DNA from: Salinarimonas rosea DSM 21201
GTDB taxonomy: Bacteria; Pseudomonadota; Alphaproteobacteria; Rhizobiales; Beijerinckiaceae
Length of the DNA: 35,297 nt
Direction: 5' to 3'
NCBI RefSeq assembly: GCF_000429045.1
Contig: NZ_AUBC01000035.1
Coordinates: 1 to 35,297 of the forward strand
Positions 27,858-35,297 of this stretch are shown piece by piece; position 1 is the stretch's first letter, and every line of letters starts with the position of its first letter. A program made the position numbers and the translations under genes. Below the pieces are notes generated by a model. That model was not told the DNA's origin and did no database searches. It worked only from the letters and a program-made list of their open reading frames with translations.

Positions 27858-28433
27858 TCAGCCGCGCGAGGGGAAGATGCCGTAGAGCGCGATGATGTAG
27901 CTCAGCCCCTCGAACGGCATCCGGTTCTCGTGCGACTGGCCGCCACCGGCACTGCCGATCTGAACGCTCACGCTCTCGGTCGAGAGCGGGACGCGCGGAC
28001 CCGCCGCAGCGGCGTAGTTGCTCGTCGGAAACGTGTCGCGGCCGTCGGAATAGACGCCGGAGGCGAGCACGCTCCCGGGCTGGGCGTCGTGCTCGGTCCC
28101 CGGGGTGTTGTACACGACGACCTCCGCCTGCGCCGAATGGCCGTGCACCGGCATCTCGATCTGGTTGAGCGTGACGTATTCCACTCCGCCCTTCGCGCCG
28201 AGCCGATAGTCGTGCAGCCCCGGCCCCGGGCCCATGCCGGCGCCGATCGGCACGCGCGAGCGCAGGTCCGGCAGGGCGAAGGTGGTGCGCCCGTCGCCGC
28301 CGTAGGTCGTTCCCAGAAGCGAGTAGAGCGCCGTGTTCTGGCTGATCGCCATCAGCTGCCCGGCGCAATACGCCCAGGCCCTCGGCGCGAAGTTCGGCGC
28401 CCAGATCAGGATCGTCGCGATGTAGGTTTCCAT
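27858..28433 (-). CDS. Tail-collar domain (microcystin-dependent, Mdp-type) protein, second copy
   Basis: This 191-aa paralogue shares the skeleton of the 27094-27669 protein: ATILIWAPNFAPRAWAYCAGQ, ISQNTALYSLLGTTYGG, FALPDLRSRVPIGAGMGPG and the end NRMPFEGLSYIIALYGIFP. The middle part (about 100-160) differs, which is where members of this family vary and where a ligand-binding surface would be expected. AAGGAGG lies just before the ATG. It is divergent from the giant surface protein with 265 bp between the starts, so it may be co-regulated with it. Confidence 0.9.
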   Translation of the reverse strand: METYIATILIWAPNFAPRAWAYCAGQLMAISQNTALYSLLGTTYGGDGRTTFALPDLRSRVPIGAGMGPGPGLHDYRLGAKGGVEYVTLNQIEMPVHGHSAQAEVVVYNTPGTEHDAQPGSVLASGVYSDGRDTFPTSNYAAAAGPRVPLSTESVSVQIGSAGGGQSHENRMPFEGLSYIIALYGIFPSRG

Positions 28434-28630
28434 GTCCGCCCCTCCTTGCTCGGCCCGCTCGCCGGGATCGCCGTGCGCTGATTCTCTGAACGCGGGCTTG
28501 CAGGAGGGGAACACGACCGAGGGTCGAAGCCAATACGTCGCCGACCATTCCCGCCCGAGGCCCGGCGGTTGCGCAGCCCCTCGGCCGTCTCGGTCGAGAT
28601 CCCTTCGGTTCGCCAGCGGCTGTTGCGGTG

Positions 28631-28652
28631 CCGCCACTTTGCAAGTGGGCGG
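28631..28652. promoter_or_regulatory. Imperfect palindrome in the collar/giant-protein divergent spacer
   Basis: CCGCCACTT (28631-28639) and AAGTGGGCGG (28643-28652) are inverted arms with a single bulged G around TGC. It is 47 bp before the giant-protein start and is the only clear dyad noticed in the 265-bp spacer, so it may be an operator shared by the divergent genes. No promoter hexamers are convincing. Confidence 0.4.
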
Positions 28653-28698
28653 TTTCGAGGCAATGTCGCCTGTCGCAGCCCGACGACGGAGATTCGGC

Positions 28699-31600
28699 AT
28701 GGCCTGGAAGCATCGCGATCCGTGGAGCCGCGCGCCCCTGACGCTGGCGCTGGAGCCGCGCATCATGTTCGATGCCGCGGGTGCTGCGACCTACGTCGAT
28801 GCCGCCGATCCCGAGGCGCCCGTGCCCCCGCCGGAGCCGGTGCCGCCGGAGGGTGCGAGCGCGCCCGTGCAGATCGTCTTCGTGGATGCGTCGGTCGAGG
28901 ACCGCGAAACGCTCCTGCAGGATTTCGGTCCAGACGCGGAGGTCGTCGTCCTCGATCCCGGGCGCGACGGCGTTCGCCAGATCGCCGAGGCGTTGGAGGG
29001 GCGTACGGGAATCGACGCGATCCACATCGTCAGCCATGGCTGGGACGGGCAGGTTCGCCTCGGGTCGGCGCTCCTGTTCGAGGGGTCGCTCGACGCGCAT
29101 GCCGCCGACCTCGCGAGGATCGGAGCGTCGATGAGCGCGGACGGCGACATCGTCTTCTGGGGCTGCGACGTGGCGAAGGGAGAGTACGGTGCTCGCTTCG
29201 TCGATCGGCTCGCGGAGCTGACCGGGGCCGACATCGCCGCCTCGACGAACGACACGGGCTCGACCGCGACGTCGGACTGGACGCTCGAGTATCGTACGGG
29301 CGAGATCGAAGCATCCGGCGCGACTGCCCTGTTCGGAGCGAGCGCACTGGCCTCGTTCAGCGGGGAGCTCGCGACCTTCACCGTCACGAACAATGCCGAC
29401 AGCGGCGCCGGCAGCTTCCGTCAGGCCATCCTCGACGCGAACGCGAACGGCCCAGGCAGCGACACGATCGTCTTCAACGGCGACTACACGATCGAGCTGG
29501 AGAGCTTCATCGAGTTCACGAGTGCCGTCGACATCCAAGGCGACCGAAACAACGATGGCGTGGCGGACATCACGTTCGTCGATGTCAACAGCAATGCGGA
29601 TGGTGCGTTCGATCTGAACATCGATGCGGTGGCGAACGCGACGGTCAACATCACGGGTCTTCGGTTCCAGGGTATCACCGCGACGATCGACGGAGCGGCC
29701 ATCGCGTTCGCCCGGAGCACCGCTGTCCTGACCGTCAACGTCACGGCCTCGGAGTTCCGCAACGTCGTCTCCACCAGCGCGACCGGCGCCACCGGTGGCG
29801 CGATCGCCGTCGGCAGCGGCAACATTCTCAACGTCGATCGTTCGATCTTCCAGGGCAACCAGCAGAATGGTGGTAGCGCTGCGATCGGAATGAACCAGAA
29901 CTCGACGATCGTCGTGACGAACTCGTTGTTCTACGACCACAGTGTCGGCGGGCAGGTTATCGACTTGTTCGGGGCCTCCGCATCGCTCACGCTGCGCAAC
30001 GTGACCTTCGCGGACAACGCGATCACGAACGTGGTCCCGCTCAGCGGAGCCTCGTACAACGCTTACAACTCGATCCTGCAGCAGGCGGCCGCGGGCGGCA
30101 GCAACAACCTGCTCGTCGGCAGCGTGACCTTCACCAACCAGGCTGCCGACGACTACACCCTCGCTGCCGCGGAAACGGACGCGATCGACCAGGGCAGCAA
30201 TGCCCAGGCGAGCGGAACCCTCGATCTCGCCGGCAATACACGCATCTTCAACGGTACCGTCGACATCGGTGCGTACGAATTCCGCCCTCCGAACCAAGCC
30301 CCCGTCGTCGACCTCGACACCGCAACCGGGGGCAACGCCTACGCGGCGGGCTTCGTCGAGGGGACGCACCAGGGGACCGGCCCGACCGACGGCGTGCCGA
30401 TCACGAACGCGCCCAACATCACCGACAACGAGGCCGATCTGATCACGCAGATCGTGATCAACCTCACGAACAGCCAGGGCGATGCGGGCGAACGCGTCTT
30501 CCTCTCGGGGACGTTCGCGAACGTCACCTACACCCTGAACAGCGCGACGCAGATCACCATCACGAACGCGGGCGGCGCGACCAACGATCAGATGGAGGCG
30601 GCGCTCGCCGCCGTGCGCTACCAGAACAACTCGAACGCCCCCACCACGACGGCGCGCACGATCGACGTCCAGGTGTCGGACGCGACCGGCAACTCGACGT
30701 CGACGACGACGGTATCGATCACGGCGACGAACGACGCGCCGACCCTCGCCGCGACCGGCGGCACCCCGACGTTCACGGAGGGCGACGCGGCGCCGGGCGC
30801 CGACCTGTTCTCCAGCGTGACGATCTCGACGGTCGAGGCCGGTCAGACCATCACCGGCCTGGCCCTGACGATCTCCAACGTCACCGACGGCGCGAGCGAG
30901 ATCCTGCGCATCGACGGCAGCGACGTTGCGCTGACGAACGGCAACTCGGTCCTGACCGCGACGAACGGCCTGACCGTGACCGTGACCGTCACCGGCACGA
31001 CGGCGACCGTCTCGTTCACCGGCGCCGCGCTCACGACCGCGGCCGCGCAGACGCTGGTCGACGGCCTCGCCTACCGCAGCACGAGCGACAACCCCTCCAC
31101 GGCGAACCGCGTCGCCACCATCACGCAGCTCACGGATTCCGGCGGCACGGCGAGCGGCGGTGCGGACACGTTCGCGCCGAACATCGCCGCGACGGTGACT
31201 GTTTCGGCGGTGAACGACGCGCCGACCCTCACCGGCGGCGGCGCGCTCGCGGCCGTGGACGAGGACACCACGAGCCCGGCCGGCGCGGCGCTCGGCACGC
31301 TCGGCATCACCGCCTCGGACGTCGACGGCACGGTGACGGGCTACGCGATCGTCGGCAACACGGCGAATGCGGGGACGCAGGGCGTCTGGCAATATTCCAC
31401 CAACGGCGGGGCGAACTGGTTCGCCGTCGGCCCGGTCGCCGACGACGCGACGGCGCTCGCGCTGTCGTCCGCGACGCTGGTGCGCTTCGTGCCCGTGACG
31501 GACTTCAACGGCGCGCCGCCGGCGCTGACCATCCGCGCCGTCGATTCGAGCTACGTCGCCGGCTTCTCTACCACGGCGGGGACGGAGAACCGCGTCTTCC

Positions 31601-34600
31601 TCAACGCCGCCGCGAACGGCGGCGCGACCGCGGTCTCGGCGACGACGGCGACGATCACGACGTCGATCACGCCGGTGAACGACGCGCCGACGCTCACCGG
31701 CGCGCCGCCGAACCCGACGGTCGACGACACGGCCACCACGGCGCCGTTCTCGACCCTGACCTATGGCGACGTCGACGTCGAGGCCGGTACGATCGCCATC
31801 ACCTACACGGCGGCGAACGGCACGCTGGCCGGCACGGGCCTGACCGGGACGGCGGGGAGCTACACGCTGTCCGGCGCGAACCCGACGGAGCTGACGACCC
31901 GGCTCCAGGCGCTGGTGTTCACGCCCACCGCGAACCAGGTCGCGCCGGCAGGCACCGTCGTCACGAGCTTCACGCTGACGCCCAACGACGGCACCACGAA
32001 CGGCGGTCCGCTCGCCACGCCGCAGGTGACGGCGACGTCGGTCAACGACGCGCCGGTGCTGAACGCCGGAGCGTCGCCCGTCCTCACGACCATCGGCGAG
32101 GATGCGGCCGTGCCGAGCGGGCTCACGGGCGCGACGCAGGTCTCGGCGCTGGCGGTCGGGATCAGCGACGCCGACGCGACGCCGCAGTCCGGCGTCGCGA
32201 TCACCGGCGTGAGCGCCCAGGGCGCGCTGTTCTACTCGCTCGACGGCGGCGGGACCTGGACCGCCGCGCCGGCGGTGAGCGCCACCTCGGCGCTGCTCCT
32301 GCGCAGCACGGACCACGTCTATTTCCGGCCGAACGCGGACGTGAACGGCGCGATCGCCGACGCGGTCACCTTCCGCGCCTGGGACCGGACCTCCGGCACG
32401 GCCGGCACGACGACGGACCCGGGCGCCGGCGGCCTCGCCACAGCCTTCTCCACCGCCTCCGACACCGCGGCGGTGACGGTGAATGCGGTGAACGACGCGC
32501 CGGTCCTGACCGCGAATGCGACGAACCCGACCTATGTCGAGAACGTGGGCGCGCCGGCCCTGCTGGCCGGCGGCGCCGCCGTGACGGACGTCGACATCGC
32601 CAACCCGGCGGCGGCGGGCACCGTGACGGGCGCCACGCTCACCGTTTCGCTGACATCCGGCGCGTACCAGCCGTTGGACGTCATCGGCGTCGCCAACGTG
32701 AACGGCATCACCTTCGACGCCGGCACCGGCGAGATCACGATCGGCGGGCAGGTCGTCGCGACCCGCGTCGGCGGTCTCGGCGGGGACGCGGCCGTCACCT
32801 TCACCGCGCTGGCGAGCCTGAACAGCGTCAACGCTGTGCTGGGCGCGCTGACCTACGCGAATACCGGCGACAACCCAACGGCACTCGGCACGAACACGAC
32901 CCGGGCCTACCAGGTCGTCTACAGCGACGGCACGGCGAGCACGGCCGCCGTCGGCGGCACGGTCACGATCACGGCCGTCAACGACGCCGAGCAGCTGACC
33001 GGCACCGTCAACGCGGTCGGCTATACCGAGAACGCGGCGCCGACTGCGCTGCTCACCGCGGCGACGGTGACCCAGGTCGACGCGGCCAATCTCGACGGCG
33101 GGACCCTGACGGCGGCGTTCGCCGCCTACCAGGCGGGCGACGTGCTGAGCGTGGCGAACATCGGGACCGGCGCCGGGCAGATCGGCGTCACCGGCACGGA
33201 CGTGACCTTCGCCGGAACGGTGATCGGCAGCATCACCAGCGACGGGCAGGCCCGGGCCCTGACGATCACCTTGAACGCCAACGCCAGCCATGCGGCGGTG
33301 CAGGCGCTGGCGCTGGCGCTGCGCTACGAGAGCACGAGCGAGAACCCGACGAACCTCGGCGGGACCGTCGCGCCGACCCGGGCGGTGACCGTCACCCTCA
33401 CCGACGGCGGCGCCACCGGGACCGGCGGGGCTCAGGCGAGCACCGTCACCGGGACGCTGAACATCACCGCGGTCAACGACGCGCCGACGGCGAACCCCGC
33501 CTTCGGCTTCGCCAACACCGGCGCCTCGACCGAGACCGGCGGGCTCGTCACGATTACGAACGCCATGCTGCACGAGGGCGATCCCGACGACAGCGGGATC
33601 GGCGTCGTCTTTGGCGTGACCGCGACGACCGCGAACGGCACGCTGTTCCTCGACCTCAACGGCAACGACGTGGTCGACGCGTTAGAGGAACGCACCAACG
33701 GCTCGAACTTCACGCAGGAGAACATCGACAACGGGCTGGTCAAGTATCTCCACGGCGGCGGAGCCGGCTCCTCGGATTCCTTCGGCTTCGCCGTCGGCGA
33801 CGCCGGCGAGGACGGCGCCGCGCCGCTGACCGGGCAGACCTTCACGATCACCATCGCCGCGCGGCCGGTGCTGGCGATCGGTGGCGGCACGCCGGCCCAT
33901 GCCGAGGACGGCGCGGCGACGCAGATCGCGCCGAACCTGACCGTTTCCGACGCGGATAGCCCGAACCTGACGGGCGCCACCGTCTCGATCACCGATTTCG
34001 TGACGGGCGACGTGCTCGGCTTCACGAACCAGAACGGCATCATCGGTTCGTACAACGGCACCACGGGCGTGCTGACGCTCTCCGGCACCGCGAGCGTCGC
34101 GGACTACCAGACGGCGCTGCGCTCGATCGCGTATTCCACCACGAACGCGAACCCGGCCACCGGCGCCGGCAACGGCGATCGCGTGATCTCCTTCACCGTC
34201 ACCGACGGGACGCTGAACAGCACCGCGCAGTCCCAGACGGTCGGCGTCTCGAACACCAACGACGCGCCGACCCTCGACGCGACGCAGTCGCCCTCCCTCA
34301 CCGGCATCGACGAGGATCTCGGCGCGCCCACCAACGGCTCGACGGCGAATTCCACGCTCGTCTCGGCGATTCTCGGCGGCGCGGCGGATGTGGACACGGG
34401 CGCGCTGCAGGGCATCGCGATCACGGGCACGAGCGCGCAGGGCACGCTCTGGTACTCGATCGACGGCGGCACGACCTGGACGCAGGTGCCGGCGGTGTCC
34501 GGGAATGCGGCGCTGCTGCTGCACGCGGACGCGCGGCTCTATTTCCAGCCGGCGGCGAACATCAACGGCGTACTCGGCGACGCGCTCACCTTCCGCGCCT

Positions 34601-35297
34601 GGGACCGCACGAGCGGCACCAACGGCGGCACGGCGGACACGACGACGAACGGTGCCGGCACGGCCTTCTCGACCGCGACCGACACGGTCTCGGTGCCGAT
34701 CACCGCCGTGAACGACGCGCCGGTGCTCACGGTGCCCGGCACGATCGCGGTGACCGAGGATGTGTCGAGCGTGCTCGCGGGCATCTCGATCGCCGACATC
34801 GATGCGGCGGCGGGGTCCGTGACGATGACGCTGTCCGTCCCGAGCGGCACGCTCGCCGCGACCGGCGGCGCGGGCGTCACCGTCGGCGGCACCCCCACCG
34901 CGCTGACGCTGACGGGGACGGTCAACGCCATCAACGCCTTCATCGCGGCGAACGGCGTCGGCTTCACCACCGCGGCGAACGCCACCGCCAACGTGACGCT
35001 CACCGTCGCGGTGACCGACAACGGCAACACCGGCTCCGGCGGCGCTCTGACCGACCAGGAGACTGTCACCCTCACGGTCACGGCCGTCGACGACGCGCCG
35101 ACGCTGGGCGGGCTCGCCCTCGGCCAGGCGGTGACGGACAAGACGACGGTCCAGCCGTTCACCACGGCCACGATCGGGGACGTCGACAGCGCCAACGTCA
35201 CGGTGACGGTGACGCTCGACACGGCGGCGAAGGGGAGCTTCACCACGCTCGCCGGGTTCACGAATGCGGGCGGGGGCGTCTACACCTTCACCGGTGC
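28699..35297 (+). CDS. Giant surface/secreted protein: LEPR motif, DUF4347, beta-helix, cadherin-like repeats (partial)
   Basis: The frame from ATG 28699 (GGAG 7 nt upstream) stays open for 2199 codons and leaves the right edge. Order of parts: LALEPRIMFDAA (16-27), an N-terminal motif of giant exported proteins; a Pro/Glu linker; DUF4347 at about 57-190, with IHIVSHGWDG (H113) and IVFWGCDVAKGEYG (C156); a parallel beta-helix at about 227-528, starting FTVTNNADSGAGSFRQAI and ending DIGAYEF, as in choice-of-anchor-Q proteins; then cadherin/Ig-like repeats to the edge, most ending in VNDAP. One unit (about 1615-1715) is of Cadherin_3/CSPG type. No classic signal peptide is present, which suits type I secretion, but the C-terminal signal would lie outside the window. 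Likely an adhesin or matrix protein. Confidence 0.93.
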   Translation, partial: MAWKHRDPWSRAPLTLALEPRIMFDAAGAATYVDAADPEAPVPPPEPVPPEGASAPVQIVFVDASVEDRETLLQDFGPDAEVVVLDPGRDGVRQIAEALEGRTGIDAIHIVSHGWDGQVRLGSALLFEGSLDAHAADLARIGASMSADGDIVFWGCDVAKGEYGARFVDRLAELTGADIAASTNDTGSTATSDWTLEYRTGEIEASGATALFGASALASFSGELATFTVTNNADSGAGSFRQAILDANANGPGSDTIVFNGDYTIELESFIEFTSAVDIQGDRNNDGVADITFVDVNSNADGAFDLNIDAVANATVNITGLRFQGITATIDGAAIAFARSTAVLTVNVTASEFRNVVSTSATGATGGAIAVGSGNILNVDRSIFQGNQQNGGSAAIGMNQNSTIVVTNSLFYDHSVGGQVIDLFGASASLTLRNVTFADNAITNVVPLSGASYNAYNSILQQAAAGGSNNLLVGSVTFTNQAADDYTLAAAETDAIDQGSNAQASGTLDLAGNTRIFNGTVDIGAYEFRPPNQAPVVDLDTATGGNAYAAGFVEGTHQGTGPTDGVPITNAPNITDNEADLITQIVINLTNSQGDAGERVFLSGTFANVTYTLNSATQITITNAGGATNDQMEAALAAVRYQNNSNAPTTTARTIDVQVSDATGNSTSTTTVSITATNDAPTLAATGGTPTFTEGDAAPGADLFSSVTISTVEAGQTITGLALTISNVTDGASEILRIDGSDVALTNGNSVLTATNGLTVTVTVTGTTATVSFTGAALTTAAAQTLVDGLAYRSTSDNPSTANRVATITQLTDSGGTASGGADTFAPNIAATVTVSAVNDAPTLTGGGALAAVDEDTTSPAGAALGTLGITASDVDGTVTGYAIVGNTANAGTQGVWQYSTNGGANWFAVGPVADDATALALSSATLVRFVPVTDFNGAPPALTIRAVDSSYVAGFSTTAGTENRVFLNAAANGGATAVSATTATITTSITPVNDAPTLTGAPPNPTVDDTATTAPFSTLTYGDVDVEAGTIAITYTAANGTLAGTGLTGTAGSYTLSGANPTELTTRLQALVFTPTANQVAPAGTVVTSFTLTPNDGTTNGGPLATPQVTATSVNDAPVLNAGASPVLTTIGEDAAVPSGLTGATQVSALAVGISDADATPQSGVAITGVSAQGALFYSLDGGGTWTAAPAVSATSALLLRSTDHVYFRPNADVNGAIADAVTFRAWDRTSGTAGTTTDPGAGGLATAFSTASDTAAVTVNAVNDAPVLTANATNPTYVENVGAPALLAGGAAVTDVDIANPAAAGTVTGATLTVSLTSGAYQPLDVIGVANVNGITFDAGTGEITIGGQVVATRVGGLGGDAAVTFTALASLNSVNAVLGALTYANTGDNPTALGTNTTRAYQVVYSDGTASTAAVGGTVTITAVNDAEQLTGTVNAVGYTENAAPTALLTAATVTQVDAANLDGGTLTAAFAAYQAGDVLSVANIGTGAGQIGVTGTDVTFAGTVIGSITSDGQARALTITLNANASHAAVQALALALRYESTSENPTNLGGTVAPTRAVTVTLTDGGATGTGGAQASTVTGTLNITAVNDAPTANPAFGFANTGASTETGGLVTITNAMLHEGDPDDSGIGVVFGVTATTANGTLFLDLNGNDVVDALEERTNGSNFTQENIDNGLVKYLHGGGAGSSDSFGFAVGDAGEDGAAPLTGQTFTITIAARPVLAIGGGTPAHAEDGAATQIAPNLTVSDADSPNLTGATVSITDFVTGDVLGFTNQNGIIGSYNGTTGVLTLSGTASVADYQTALRSIAYSTTNANPATGAGNGDRVISFTVTDGTLNSTAQSQTVGVSNTNDAPTLDATQSPSLTGIDEDLGAPTNGSTANSTLVSAILGGAADVDTGALQGIAITGTSAQGTLWYSIDGGTTWTQVPAVSGNAALLLHADARLYFQPAANINGVLGDALTFRAWDRTSGTNGGTADTTTNGAGTAFSTATDTVSVPITAVNDAPVLTVPGTIAVTEDVSSVLAGISIADIDAAAGSVTMTLSVPSGTLAATGGAGVTVGGTPTALTLTGTVNAINAFIAANGVGFTTAANATANVTLTVAVTDNGNTGSGGALTDQETVTLTVTAVDDAPTLGGLALGQAVTDKTTVQPFTTATIGDVDSANVTVTVTLDTAAKGSFTTLAGFTNAGGGVYTFTG
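30298..35297 (+). repeat. Cadherin/Ig-like repeat array within the giant gene
   Basis: Repeat junctions, read as in-frame NDAP-type codons, start at 30730, 31213, 31678, 32044, 32491, 32980 (NDAE), 33475, 34258, 34711 and 35089 (DDAP). Unit lengths vary from 122 to 165 residues; the 261-residue interval 33475-34258 hides an extra unit without the motif. The units 32044-32491 and 34258-34711 share FYSLDGGGTW/WYSIDGGTTW and LTFRAWDRTSG, so they come from one ancestor. Confidence 0.85.

Noticed and set aside
27094-28433. Prophage remnant
   Set aside because: Only collar-domain proteins are present; no capsid, portal, terminase, lysis or integrase genes lie beside them, and free-standing bacterial collar proteins of this size are common.
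27793-33573. Antisense open frame of about 1926 codons across the collar and giant genes
   Set aside because: It is Arg/Gly/Val-rich with no recognisable domain, and it overlaps three well-supported genes; it is a frame shadow of GC-rich codons.
30298-35297. CRISPR array or DNA satellite
   Set aside because: The repetition is at protein level with irregular 122-165-residue units and an open frame throughout; there are no short identical DNA repeats with spacers.

Overview
The window is a high-GC chromosomal segment from an alphaproteobacterium, most likely of the order Hyphomicrobiales (Rhizobiales). The evidence is the gene order: mutY, a DUF721/DciA gene, a dsbA-like gene and smc in a row; an F0 ATP synthase operon with the duplicated b subunit (b and b') and without F1 genes; and a flagellar fliF-fliH-fliN-flbD cluster ending in the class-II regulator FlbD. 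I cannot name the genus with confidence.

Layout. 1-210: the first 70 codons of a minus-strand transposase/integrase-like protein that runs off the left edge, with a perfect 17-bp inverted repeat inside it. 411-815: PRC-barrel protein. 824-7055: mutY (minus), then dciA-like, dsbA-like and smc (plus). 7150-9978: the atpI-atpB-atpE-atpF'-atpF operon, with a readable sigma70 promoter and a strong terminator. 10006-12599: a MerR-family metal sensor divergent from a P1B-type Zn/Cd/Pb ATPase, sharing an operator with the 19-bp spacer typical of MerR-regulated promoters. 12638-14334: a glyoxylate reductase-like dehydrogenase and a secreted SH3 protein, divergent. 14434-18422: flbD, fliN, fliH and fliF on the minus strand, with a CtrA-like site upstream. 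18612-21408: an EamA permease, a RecD/Dda-like helicase and a tyrosine phosphatase. 21475-25444: a secreted parvulin isomerase divergent from secA. 25544-26518: a second D-2-hydroxyacid dehydrogenase. 26614-26991: a small unknown protein.

The accessory part is 27094-35297. Two paralogous 191-aa tail-collar (microcystin-dependent protein, Mdp-type) genes lie on the minus strand. Divergent from them is a giant surface/secreted protein that is open at the right edge (at least 2199 codons). It starts with a LEPR-type N-terminal motif, continues with a DUF4347 domain carrying a caspase-like His/Cys pair, then a parallel beta-helix with a choice-of-anchor-Q-like end, then a long array of cadherin/Ig-like repeats ending in NDAP motifs. 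Neither capsid nor other phage genes accompany the collar genes, so this looks like a cell-surface locus rather than a prophage. It is the best candidate here for an undescribed system.

No tRNA, rRNA or CRISPR array was recognised by reading. No gene-free stretch exceeds about 300 bases; the longest is the 265-bp divergent spacer before the giant gene.
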